DNA of 64,000 bases from Yponomeuta sedellus (taxonomy: Eukaryota > Arthropoda > Insecta > Lepidoptera > Yponomeutidae), in contig OW203730.1 of assembly GCA_934045075.1 (NCBI GenBank), positions 7,266,785 to 7,330,784 on the forward strand, read 5' to 3'. Both the position numbers and the translations under genes were made by a program. Below are positions 44,520-53,441 of this stretch, piece by piece; the first letter of the stretch is position 1, and the number at the start of each line of letters is the position of its first letter. The notes under the pieces were generated by a model. That model had not been told where the DNA came from, ran no database searches, and saw only the letters and a list, made by a program, of their open reading frames with translations.

Positions 44520-45452
44520 TCAATGCTTTATTATAGCACTTTTATTAATCCAACTATTTTCCTCTTGACCTAAGCCGAGCCATTTAACAAGATATTTGTT
44601 TCCCTTTTTTTTAATTACCTTCTCAACTAAATAAATATTGGGACAGCTAGTTTTTTGCAGTTCGTGTTCGTAAAAACAACCTTTTATTGGTATACAATGT
44701 TGATCTCGTATGTAATATGTTGTGGGTATAGATTTTATTACTTTTACAACAGTGAATAATTCGGTAGACCAGTTTGGTGTATATCCTTTTTGAAAATCTC
44801 CTTTGTGCTTGCTGATACGGACAAAGTCTCCAACACGAAATTTAATTTTCTTTGCAGGTAAGGAAGGTTGTGATTTGTTTATATTACATGCAACGAGTGA
44901 TTCATTTAACTTGTTTATTTCAGACGGCATATGTTTTGTAGTGCGATGCATAGTATTATTATAGCTCTTAACTATATCACATAAAGGTTCTCCAATCCAC
45001 TTATAATTTCCAAACAAGCTAAAATGTTTAAACAACTTGCTCTTCAAAGTTCTTATTAATCTTTCTACTATAGACGCTTTTTTTGTTGAATAAGTTGAAT
45101 AATGATTTATTTTCCATCGGTTCGTAAGCTTCTGAAAAACGTCATTGTGAAATTCGGTACCCTTGTCGGTTTGTAAATTAGCAGGTGATCGGCCTTCTTG
45201 TAAAACCTTATCAAACGCTAGAGACACCTCAGTTTTTGTTTTATTCTTTAATGGGGCGATCCATGCGTATTTAGAAAAAGCATCGATGACTACTAAAATA
45301 AATTTGAATCCTTTGTTAACCTTCTGATAGTTTTGCATATCAATCAAATCGGCTTGCCATAAATCATCAATCCCTTTTAAAATAACAGAACGACGTGGGA
45401 AATTTCTTCTAGCTGCTTTATGGATTTCATTTACAACAGATTGTTTGCTCAT
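44520..45452 (-). CDS. retroviral-type (DDE) integrase with C-terminal chromodomain
   Basis: 310 aa. The rve core has Asp35 ('QADLIDM'), Asp96 ('LQTDKGTEF') and Glu130 ('SIVERLIRT'), spaced as in Polinton and Ty3/Gypsy integrases (35 residues between the last two counting inclusively). Residues ~205-260 form an SH3-like tail ('FRVGDFVRISKHKGDF'). ~275-310 is a chromodomain ('KYLVKWLGLGQEENSW'), which in chromoviruses reads histone marks and steers insertion. No N-terminal HHCC zinc module is present; the frame begins only ~34 residues before the first Asp. The ATG overlaps the preceding stop (ATGA, 45452-45449). It should join the element's ends to target DNA. The 8-bp duplication is longer than the ~6 bp reported for Polintons. 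Confidence 0.95.
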   Translation of the reverse strand: MSKQSVVNEIHKAARRNFPRRSVILKGIDDLWQADLIDMQNYQKVNKGFKFILVVIDAFSKYAWIAPLKNKTKTEVSLAFDKVLQEGRSPANLQTDKGTEFHNDVFQKLTNRWKINHYSTYSTKKASIVERLIRTLKSKLFKHFSLFGNYKWIGEPLCDIVKSYNNTMHRTTKHMPSEINKLNESLVACNINKSQPSLPAKKIKFRVGDFVRISKHKGDFQKGYTPNWSTELFTVVKVIKSIPTTYYIRDQHCIPIKGCFYEHELQKTSCPNIYLVEKVIKKKGNKYLVKWLGLGQEENSWINKSAIIKH

Positions 45453-45811
45453 GCTGGTTTCGATGAGTCTCTGAGTGCTACTATATGATCTTTAATAATA
45501 TTACTCGCTTCTACCTTTGAACACTTCTCATCTAACTGTTTCTGTAGCAGTTGTATTTGAGTTTTTATACTTTTAAGTTCATTAATGAAATCTTGTTTTT
45601 TACAATATAATTTATTGTTTTTTTCTACATACTCCTTGCTAACAGCTTCATCTGCTGCTACAGCTAACGGTAATCCTCTCAATATACATTGTTTTAAGTC
45701 GTAAACTCCTGACTCATTTTTACTTAGCCCTGTGTTTATAGGAACCAAATTTAATGGATCTGACACACGCAGTCTTTTATGAACATGATGTCCAAATTTA
45801 TCTATATTCAT
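45449..45811 (-). CDS. 120-aa coiled-coil / fibre-like protein
   Basis: Residues 35-66 ('YDLKQCILRGLPLAVAADEA', then 'VSKEYVEK') follow the pattern of phage tail-fibre necks (ordered, 'I..L..P....DAV.K.YV'). 75-110 is a heptad coiled coil ('LKSIKTQIQLLQKQLDEK'). A trimeric spike or fibre on the virion is the best guess from this pattern. The N-terminus 'MNIDKFGHHVHKR' resembles short proteins I associate with insect polinton-like elements. Its stop overlaps the integrase start, so the two are probably co-translated. It could alternatively be a scaffold. Confidence 0.75.
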   Translation of the reverse strand: MNIDKFGHHVHKRLRVSDPLNLVPINTGLSKNESGVYDLKQCILRGLPLAVAADEAVSKEYVEKNNKLYCKKQDFINELKSIKTQIQLLQKQLDEKCSKVEASNIIKDHIVALRDSSKPA

Positions 45812-45879
45812 CTTGTAAATAGTGTGAAGGTTAGAGTAGAAATAAAATAAAATATAGATTACATAAGTATTTATTCATT

Positions 45880-46824
45880 TTATATCACACCACGTTTTTT
45901 CAGTTCTGTTAAAACTGATACAATTTCATCATCTAAGCCAGTATTACCGGCATCTTTCGAAGCTATTAATAATTTCAATGTTTCAACTAATTCGTTTGGA
46001 TCATTCCAAAAAATGTAATCTACTTTGTTATCAACTTTTTTAAGCAATGATAAACCCTTTCCTTTGGAAACATTGGCGGAACATAATAAGGGTTTTACAA
46101 TTTGTAAATACTTAAATCCTCTGTTGCTATTGATTGGTTGATTGGGATCATATTTACGTCGATGAGCGTTTGTGCTTATTAGTATAAATTTATAATTCCT
46201 TTTATCATCTTCAGTGATAATGTTTAGATCAGGATTTTTTTTGTAAAGTAATTCACTGAGTCCATTAGTTTTGACATACGAATGACCTGCTATTTCAAAT
46301 GCATCATTAGTTATGGAGAGCGGTGCTGATCCTATCATAGGTTTTCCATTTTCCAATCTAATTCCATAAGGTACATCTTTGAATACTTCTGATGATAAAG
46401 ACCATGACGATAAAGACTTTGCATTTGGTGTTGAAGCACCATCCGAATTTGTTTCAAAAAATATGTCACTCATGTTATTTCTAAGACTTTGATTCAGTTC
46501 AGAGTCACTTATGTTATCATCGCTGTTACTAGCATTCGATACCTCTTGGAGTGATTCCCTTGAAGAGCTAATTTCAGAAAATTTTCGTTTCTTCGTAGGT
46601 GTAGACTGTCGTGCTAAATGTTCAAGCGAATCAACATCTTCATTACTTAACTGTTCTTGATACGGGGTTCTCGTTAGCTGTTTAAGTGGATCTGTTACTG
46701 GTTTGAACATAGTTTCTAATGCCAACTCAGAATCCATTTTAGTATTTTTCATGTTTTGAACCTTCTTTTTAACAGCCTCAGCAGACTTAATTATTTGTTG
46801 TTTAATTGATTTTTCATCACACAT
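45880..46824 (-). CDS. 314-aa protein of unknown function, C-terminal conserved domain
   Basis: The first ~150 residues look disordered: Lys-rich helix ('AEAVKKKVQNMKNTK'), then Ser/Asn/Asp-rich. Residues ~150-245 form a compact domain that starts 'PYGIRLENGKPMIGSAPL' and continues 'FEIAGHSYVKTNGLSELLY', 'NYKFILISTNAHRR' and 'SNRGFKYLQIVKPLL'. I think this is a Pfam domain of unknown function widespread in insect transposon proteins (possibly DUF8207), but cannot confirm. The C-terminus is 'GKGLSLLKKVDNKVDYIFWNDP...LVETLKLLIAS'. A minus-strand AATAAA lies just after the stop (~45870). It sits between ATPase and fibre-like genes. A scaffold or DNA-binding virion protein is possible; unproven. 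Confidence 0.85.
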   Translation of the reverse strand: MCDEKSIKQQIIKSAEAVKKKVQNMKNTKMDSELALETMFKPVTDPLKQLTRTPYQEQLSNEDVDSLEHLARQSTPTKKRKFSEISSSRESLQEVSNASNSDDNISDSELNQSLRNNMSDIFFETNSDGASTPNAKSLSSWSLSSEVFKDVPYGIRLENGKPMIGSAPLSITNDAFEIAGHSYVKTNGLSELLYKKNPDLNIITEDDKRNYKFILISTNAHRRKYDPNQPINSNRGFKYLQIVKPLLCSANVSKGKGLSLLKKVDNKVDYIFWNDPNELVETLKLLIASKDAGNTGLDDEIVSVLTELKKRGVI

Positions 46825-46905
46825 TTTTTCTTATTTTACAACTACTCGCATATAAAGAAGATAAGAAAGTGGCTTCTGATTTAAAAAAAACGGCATTTAT
46901 GTATC

Positions 46906-47595
46906 TCACTCGTCGAAAGTAATAAAGGTGTCGAATTTCATTCTGTAGCATCCGTTATTTCTTTGACAGTCTTTATTAATCACTAAATAGCTAAATGTAT
47001 CTTTCCAAACTTGTGAACAAAGTTCGCGAAATTGATGCCAAGGCATATCAGTGTTCACATGTTCATCATAAATATGACGTAAGTTAATATCATCCTGTTT
47101 GAATATGATGAGTAGATTTGCATTGTCGCGAACCAGTTGTTTTGGGACTTTGCTATAAGTTTGGTTCAAATAAAAACAGTCTATATTTTTATGTCTACCC
47201 ATGGCAAAGTAATCACGAATGTTATTTTGATTTTCACAGGCAACATCGTCGAAAATAATGACTGAATTTTGAGACGCTAAGCTTGGATTTAAGACTTCTT
47301 TGTTATCGCGATATTTATAATAACGTATTCCTGGAACGAGATTCATTACCTTCTCTAAAAATATGTATTTTGGTTGATACAACGTTTTCGAATAAACGTA
47401 CACGTTACGGAAATGTAAACCATTAGGATGTAAAAGTAACCCAAGGACTAAGTTTGTTTTTCCGCAGTTAGACGGTCCGCAAACTATACAACGGATGGTG
47501 TTTGGTAAAAGCTTTCCGTGACGATATGTATTTTTTTCAGATCCTACATCAATATTCTCAAGATTTAGTGATGTAGGTTGTTTAACAAATTTCAT
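46906..47595 (-). CDS. A32-like DNA-packaging ATPase (FtsK/HerA superfamily)
   Basis: 229 aa. Walker A is 'GPSNCGKT' (residues 40-47), Walker B 'SVIIFDDV' (111-118) and the downstream polar motif 'FYLNQTYSKVPKQLVRDNAN' (141-160). This is the layout of genome-packaging ATPases of poxvirus A32, Polintons and virophages, which drive DNA into the preformed capsid. The length is normal for the class. The start has A at -3 (aaaaATG). It is the first gene of the minus-strand cluster, 38 nt downstream of a predicted initiator, and ~105 bp from the right terminal hairpin. Confidence 0.95.
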   Translation of the reverse strand: MKFVKQPTSLNLENIDVGSEKNTYRHGKLLPNTIRCIVCGPSNCGKTNLVLGLLLHPNGLHFRNVYVYSKTLYQPKYIFLEKVMNLVPGIRYYKYRDNKEVLNPSLASQNSVIIFDDVACENQNNIRDYFAMGRHKNIDCFYLNQTYSKVPKQLVRDNANLLIIFKQDDINLRHIYDEHVNTDMPWHQFRELCSQVWKDTFSYLVINKDCQRNNGCYRMKFDTFITFDE

Positions 47596-47630
47596 TTTTG
47601 GAGAAATATGTTACCAGTGATGTCCTCATT

Positions 47631-47670
47631 ACTGAAATGCGATCATCACGATTAAACTTCAGTATTTATC
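47631..47670 (-). promoter_or_regulatory. TATA + TCAGT promoter of the minus-strand cluster
   Basis: On the minus strand GATAAATACT (47670-47661) lies ~30 bp before TCAGT (47635-47631; +1 at 47633). This is the canonical insect TATA-to-initiator spacing. It would give a 38-nt leader to the ATPase ATG. Confidence 0.6.
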
Positions 47671-47699
47671 TGTGTTACTAACATCATTTCATTTCCTGC

Positions 47700-47849
47700 C
47701 GCAAGTAAAATTCAGAATCAATCAATATTATTGGGTATTCTGGAACAGATGTAATGAGTTTGAGAGAGCGACAAGCCGCGCCAACCGGCGCGGTGCGTCG
47801 TGAGCTCAAACGAATGGAAGCTGGTCCAGAATGCCCAATAACATCCTAC
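47700..47849 (-). repeat. right terminal inverted repeat, hairpin-forming
   Basis: Mirror of 36147-36290. The outer stem here is ttattgggtattctgga (47728-47744) against tccagaatgcccaataa (47825-47841), with one mismatch in 17. The GC core and the inner gtttgag/ctcaaac pair are identical to the left end and in the same flip orientation. Confidence 0.92.
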
Positions 47850-47857
47850 TAAGGACA
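47850..47857. repeat. target-site duplication, right (taaggaca)
   Basis: Exact partner of 36139-36146. Confidence 0.85.
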
Positions 47858-48152
47858 AATTTAAAAACCTATTTAGAGGCTAAAAATTTCACTCATGCCG
47901 GGATTCGAACCCGCAACCTCTGGCTATCCGTGCCAGCGCTCTACCAATTGAGCCAATGGGCGACTCACCGGCATCAGTGACATTTCGAACCTCTTTACAC
48001 TATTCTCTGTATTACGTACAGGCAGTGACATCTGGCTTAAGCAAATTGCATCACTTACAGCCCCGACTACCTTTTTTGCAGTTAGGTTTTACATCGGAAT
48101 GATATCACTGTACCCACATGATTATACTATTTTTATTTTTAATGCACTAACC
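47858..48152 (-). repeat. family A unit, right flank of the insertion
   Basis: Continues the interrupted array from 'aatttaaaaacctatttagagg' to 'tttttaatgcactaacc', where it stops. Confidence 0.85.
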
Positions 48153-48404
48153 TTAAATTAACCTTTAAATTGTAATTACTACGATCTTTTATGCTAACCT
48201 TCAGTTTCAAACGACATAGAGATTTGTTGAAAAGACAAAAAGTAGATCATTTTTCATCAATCTGTATCTAATACAGTTTATGTAAATATGCAAGTTACGC
48301 CCTTCCTTCTCACGATGGCAAAACAGAATAATTAAGAAATAGCCTAGTAAGACTTTTCAAACGCTTGTAATTTCTTTTTGATAAGTTTATTTCCTATTCT
48401 AAAC

Positions 48405-48655
48405 ACGACCGTCCCTTCCGTGCTTCGCAAGGCACGTTCAGCCGGTTGGTGCCGGCTGTCATGTAATGGCAGTCGTTAAGCCATGTCAGAGGTCTCATGG
48501 GCGGCTTGATCACTTCTGACAGTAAGGCCCGCAACTGTCTTACAATCCTCCGCCAACCCGGACTTGGCCCCCGTGATGGAGTATGGCCTAACCTTCTTGC
48601 AATGCAGGAAGAGACCCGTGCCCCAGCAAAGGGGACATACAAGGGTTGATATCGA
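48405..48655 (-). repeat. family B copy
   Basis: 'ttccgtgcttcgcaaggcacgtt' to 'ggggacatacaagggttgata'. The overlapping 90-95-aa frames are the repeat's own reading. Confidence 0.7.
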
Positions 48656-48659
48656 AACA

Positions 48660-49210
48660 CGATCAAACCCCGATTTCAATGGTATTTTTTGGCGGAATTC
48701 AACAAAGTAATTTTTACATTTTAATGCTATTATGGATTTCCGCAAAGTAACGCCTGATTCCAAACAATATTTAATAGCATTGTCAAAGTTTCATTGGGGT
48801 CTGACATGTCGTCTCTAAACAAAAACCAAACTACATTTGTACAAAAATGGCTCAGTGAGAGCCCGCCCTAATAAGTGACATTCCCTGGTTGTCTTTGCTC
48901 GATTGATTTATTGCATTCGACTTCGTTTGTTTTTGGGTTTAGGGCCTTAATTAATAGACGCGTTTGATTGAATACCATACAAGAGAATTAAGTTACCAGC
49001 ATTTAAAGATTTAAAAACCTATTTAAAGATTTATTCACAACTAGCCGTGCCCGTAATTTCGTTTGCGTGAAATTTCGGATTGTACCGTGAATGCACATAA
49101 TTATTATGTTTTATGCACGTAACTTTAACCCTTAAACGTGTAACTTTAACCTTATGCTATCTAGTTGGACTAAATAATTATTGTGCCAGTGAAAATGAGA
49201 TAAATAGACA
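48660..49210. other. no gene seen; TE remnant
   Basis: 49035-49075 'actagccgtgcccgtaatttcgtttgcgtgaaat' is a tail word of a dispersed lepidopteran element. The rest is unrecognised. Confidence 0.35.
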
Positions 49211-49304
49211 TATAGTAAGGCGCTTTGAGGTGCTAACTGGTGCCACCAATGGAATAAAAATCATAACTTATTTTATAACAGGTTTTTTTTTCAAAAAGTC
49301 GTCG

Positions 49305-49385
49305 TCGTCAGGCTATACTAGTCCACTGCTGGACATAGTCCACACCTAATGAGCGCCATAGCGCCTTGCCTTCAGCTTCAAGAAG
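49305..49385 (-). pseudogene. family C LINE 3' tail nested in E
   Basis: Starts at a (gtc)n remnant followed by 'aggctatactagtccactgctggac' and ends 'gccttgccttcagctt'. Confidence 0.7.
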
Positions 49386-49439
49386 TAAATATCAAAAATC
49401 TTAACCCCCATGACAACTGAAATGTTGTATATCTTTTAT

Positions 49440-49690
49440 AATAATAATAATAAACACTAGAACGACTTCAGGTGTTGTTTTATTGGTAGATAGTTATTTT
49501 ATAATAAAACAGAAAAACTGGATAAAAACGGATAAGCAGGTAAAATAGACAGATCTGGTCAAAGGGTATAGTTGTAATAATGAAAAATGAGGGAAATCGA
49601 AAAATGTGTGACGTAATTTAAATATTTGAAAATGATAGATAGAATAAGAAATAAAAACGGTTTAAAGAGTTTTGCACCATTACACAATTA
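49440..49690 (+). repeat. family D element nested in E
   Basis: 'ctagaacgacttcaggtgttg', 'gaaaaactggataaaaacgg', 'gagggaaatcg' and 'tttgcaccattacac'. Aligns with 51825-52080 over ~250 bp. Confidence 0.7.
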
Positions 49691-49884
49691 TTTTTAAAAC
49701 AATAGAACCTAGGGCTTTAATCGATTTTCGCCAAAATAATTGGCGGAAATTTATTAAAGACCTTAGACCTAAGACGCTCTAGACAGTATACTCCAAATTT
49801 TTTTATTAGAAATTTAAAACAAGTTACGATTTTTATTCAGATAGTGGCACCAGTTAGCACCCCAAAGCATCTTAAGGAAAATAA

Positions 49885-50930
49885 TGTAACGATCTCTCAT
49901 CGTGAAATTCGAATGTATATTTTACAGATGATATGTTCCTAAACTTCCGGTTTCTCGTATACTGTAACAGTTTGTTTTATCAATGTCAATAGTTTAAAAC
50001 TAATATATTGTAAATGTACAAGAAACTGGGGGTAAAATGTTTCCATTATAGCCTTTACGATAATGTAGCGGCCATTCTTATCTTTTCGCAGCACGACTTA
50101 CACCTTTCTCTAACTGCGTATTTAACACCTTTCAAAGTAAAATGGTCCGAATTTCCTGACAAATAAGGAGCCTTTTCTTCCTCAAGTTTTTCCACTGTTT
50201 AGGTATTAAAGTGGCACTCTTATATCTTACGAGATGCTCACTAAGACAAAAGTTGGTCACTCTGACGCCGCTTACAAACCGGATTCTAAAAACTCATTGA
50301 CGGCTCAGCTCGAGCTCACATAGATAATATAATAGTCTAGACACGGCATAGGAAAGTCTTTGACCAAATGTGTACGTTTCTGCAAAACTTTTCCTTATTA
50401 ATTAAGCTGGTAATAAAAACATTGCTTGACATATCCTCCTTCAGAAAAAATACGCACTAATTTAGAACCTCCTCGTTTTTTGAAAAAAGTGAAGAACGGT
50501 CATATCACCAAACATTTTTTTTATTAAAGTGATATTTGTCACGTTTTAAATATTTTACGTTTTAATATTTTTACGGATTGCGTTTACCAGTCGTTTCTTA
50601 ATCTCGATTTGAATCATAACCAGCATCATATTATATCATAATTTAATTTATTTCCTCGTCAAATACTAAAATAGAAGGAAAGCCCTCATACGGTGTATCA
50701 AGTACAAGGTATCCCCGTGTAAGGATACATTATCAGATTTCCATAATCTATTGTAGTATCATTATCTAATTTGCATGCCAAAGGTCGAGAGTTCGCGGGG
50801 GTCGTGATACGATATTTGTACAAATGGTCTCAATCTGGGTGTATTTCCATTTTGTGACAACCTTGTCTAGTTACCATACGTTTGGGATCCGAACAAGTGT
50901 TTGTGTTGTGGGGAAGTTAATCTTTATCGT
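49885..50930. other. no gene seen
   Basis: 1 kb, AT-rich, with no recognised frame or repeat. Confidence 0.4.
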
Positions 50931-50934
50931 TCGT

Positions 50935-51060
50935 ATCGTTATCAACCCTTATATGTCCCCACTGTTGGGGCATTATTTATTAATAATTTCCTCACAACAT
51001 AAAAACAGGTCAACGGGTCTAATCACGATTTTTAATTAGGTAGAACACAATATTATGTAA
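50935..51060. repeat. family B stub and family F arm
   Basis: 50937-50972 is 'cgttatcaacccttatatgtccccactg...' (plus). 51013-51050 carries 'aacgggtctaatcacgat' plus 'aattaggtagaac', one arm of the F palindrome. Confidence 0.55.
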
Positions 51061-51289
51061 CATAATTATATTACGGGACTTCTAGAAGATTATATGTCTG
51101 TGGACCAAGTTTAGCTAGAAGCGCTACTTTGACCAGTACACTTGATGCGTAGACCAGTACTCCAAACCCTGTACCGCGGTCCTATGTAATTAGTTATCAG
51201 TCCAAGAAACATTGAACTCTCAGAATGAATACTTTATTGCATACCACAAATTTATTCTTAGTAAGCAAAAGTTAGAAAACATTTTGTAT

Positions 51290-51465
51290 AGTTATAGTAG
51301 CAATAGGACTCGCTAACGGTAAAGGAAAACATCGTGAGGTTATGAGGTCTTTAAATACCTCATCCCTTAAAATTGTCAATCCGCGGTGGGCACGCGTGGT
51401 AATTAAGCCCAAATTCTTTCTCTTTGAACGAACGCCTGTGCCCTGCAGTGGGACACTATATAAAA
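51290..51465 (-). repeat. family I remnant
   Basis: 'agtagcaataggactcgctaac', 'ggaaaacatcgtgagg', 'cccttaaaattgtcaatccgcggtgggc' and 'ccctgcagtggga'. Confidence 0.6.
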
Positions 51466-51824
51466 AAAATCTACATCAGTTCATACATTATACAATAGGT
51501 CTTAATAAATGAGATATATTGATTCTTCTGTAAGTGCGTATATAAAATGCTTTACCAGGATAACCAACTACCATTGAAACGGTGAGGCTGTGACATTCCA
51601 CACTATCCATACAGGGTTATAAAAAACTAACGCCCGACCTGGAAGCTTTGCATACTGGACACAAAACCAACCACTTGTAACTAACTGTGCCCACGGCCCA
51701 TTTTGTGATTAAGACTGTATCCACAAAAACAAACAATACAGGTGCATTAGTGTGTGTTTTTTTGTCTGCAGAATAAAATGCATAAACATGTATGGATTTG
51801 TAATGTTACATAACTTTTATTAAT

Positions 51825-52080
51825 AATAAAAACTGGAACGACTTCAACTGTTGCTTTATTTATAGATAGGTACTTACTGTTACTTTATAATAAGAACAGA
51901 AAAACTGGATAAAAACGGATAAGCAGGTAAATAGTCAGATCTAGTCGATGGGTAAAGTTGTAATAATGAAAATGAGGGAAATTTGGAAATGTGTTACATA
52001 ATTTCAATATTTGAAAATGATAGATAGAAAAAGAAATATAAAGAATGGTGTAAAGAATGGTGCACCGTTACATATTTAAC
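51825..52080 (+). repeat. family D element
   Basis: Best copy of D together with 49440-49690. It ends '...gaatggtgcaccgttaca'. Confidence 0.7.
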
Positions 52081-52084
52081 TATC

Positions 52085-52635
52085 CTAAGCTATTCTACTC
52101 GTGATTAAAATTTACATAGTCGTATATAATAATTTCAATTGTTGTTGTATTATTTTTTTTTTTTTATTTTATATTGGGAAGACTAACAGCACATAACAAA
52201 GAGTAACAAAAACATTAAACATACAGAAGGCCAATTATAAGTCTCCACTTATAGGAAAAAAAATAGCAGTTAATTAAGCTCTTAAAGCAAAAATCCAGTG
52301 ACAGTTTTAAGCACTACATTAATATTTAATACAAAAAAAAAAACAGTTTATAAATAATTTTAACCAACAAAGAAATCTGCACTAAGTTTATCCCTCAAGC
52401 TTTGGACTGAAGAATTAATTGAAGAATTAAGAATTATTATTACGCAGTATTTACCATTGAAGAGTTGTCGTATCCAACTTCCAATCCACTATCGGTCAAC
52501 GATGTTTACCAAGAATTTATAAAGCTCGGTCAATTAAGCCTAAGCTCATATTTATCCTTTGATAAGTTCCAGTAATTTCTACCTTCTGCTTAGATTGGTT
52601 GCCCCTAGTCTTTCTTATGCATTCGACACAGAACC
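52085..52635. other. no gene seen
   Basis: Poly-T and poly-A tracts near 52150 and 52330, with no coding frame recognised. Confidence 0.4.
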
Positions 52636-52639
52636 AAAG

Positions 52640-52918
52640 TTAACGACATAGCTCAGAGAATCAGTAAGCTGAAGTGGCGACGGGCTGGCCATATCTCGCG
52701 AAGAACCGACAACCGTTGGAGTAAACGTGTTCTTGAGTGGAGGCCGCGACTCGGCAAACGTAGTGTAGGACGCCCTCTGACCAGGTGGGATGATACTCTG
52801 CGAAAAACTGCCGGCAGATGCTGGATGCAGCAAGCTGAAGACAGGGCGCTATGGCGCTCATTAGGGGAGGGCTATGTCCAGCAGTGGACTACATAATGTA
52901 GCCTGAAGAAGAAGAAGA
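52640..52918 (+). pseudogene. LINE ORF2 C-terminus, family C (longest copy)
   Basis: One plus-strand frame reads 'RISKLKWRRAGHISRRTD', 'SVGRPLTRWDDTLRKTAG' and 'AEDRALWRSLGEGYVQQWT', then a stop. It is followed by the tail 'tagcctgaagaagaagaag', the (GAA)n microsatellite at which all C copies end. This is the conserved C-terminal region of a non-LTR retrotransposon ORF2. The reverse transcriptase and endonuclease are absent, so it is a 5'-truncated insertion. The minus frames listed there (66-72 aa) are shadows. Confidence 0.85.
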
Positions 52919-53329
52919 AGTATTTCTTCACCAAAGTCTTCAGCAAGACTGATCAAAGGAACCTTTCACACTTTTTGTTTCAAAATGTTCAAGACAGAAT
53001 ACTCAAACCATCAACGACATTTCGATACTAAAAATATTATTACTGTTATAAAAAATATATTCCATAAGAAATTTATTTAGTACAAAGACATAGTTAATGC
53101 TATGCCGCATTTTCTAGCAGTCACCCTTTGTGAGTCTTAACTTTCGCTAAAGTGTATTGTCATTTCAAATGAGGGAACAGTTGCGCTAAGCGTTATCATT
53201 TACAAAGATATACTCGTAAGATATTTGAAATTATAAGTTTATCTCACCTAAAAAAATATCTCTATTAGCTTGGATCTCGTTAGAACAGTTAGTGATTTTG
53301 TTACGATAATAATTAATTTTGTTTCAGTA

Positions 53330-53407
53330 TTACCTTGCGCTATGGCGCTCATTAGGGGAGGGCTATGTCCAGCAGTGGATTAATATAGCCTGAAGAAGAA
53401 GAAGAAG
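53330..53407 (+). pseudogene. family C LINE, last ~75 bp
   Basis: 'cttgcgctatggcgctcattagg' to 'cctgaagaagaagaagaag': an extremely 5'-truncated copy with an intact tail. Confidence 0.75.
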
Positions 53408-53441
53408 TATTTCCTTACATTCATATGTCAGATTATAAATT

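Larger units (their letters stand above)
36147..47849. mobile_element. polinton-like / adintovirus-like element without PolB
   Basis: An 11,703-bp unit bounded by ~145-bp inverted repeats and a target duplication. The minus strand carries ATPase, retroviral-type integrase, adenain-type protease, PLA2-domain protein, and putative penton and double-jelly-roll capsid proteins, the hallmark set of Polintons/Mavericks and adintoviruses. All are open with no stop or frameshift, so the copy is young or recently active. No frame large enough for the usual ~1000-residue protein-primed polymerase B exists between the ends, no superfamily 3 helicase or HUH nickase is recognisable, and I see no deletion scar. 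The left 4.5 kb holds repeats and one spliced plus-strand gene instead. The termini are palindromic, unlike typical Polintons. A natural PolB-less lineage, or a derivative replicated in trans, both fit. Confidence 0.93.
49214..49880. mobile_element. foldback element, family E, carrying nested repeats
   Basis: Inverted ends of ~70 bp: 'gctttgaggtgctaactggtgccac...aataaaaatcataactt' (49218-49275) against the reverse of 49815-49870. The interior has the palindromic word 'ttaatcgattttcgcc...ggcggaaatttattaa' (49715-49760), shared with 62585-62630. A family C LINE tail (49305-49385, minus) and a family D element (49440-49690) are nested inside. Confidence 0.65.

Noticed and set aside
36139..47857. 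hAT or P-type transposon, from the 8-bp duplication
   Set aside because: No such transposase is encoded; the element encodes a retroviral-type integrase, and the termini are palindromic.
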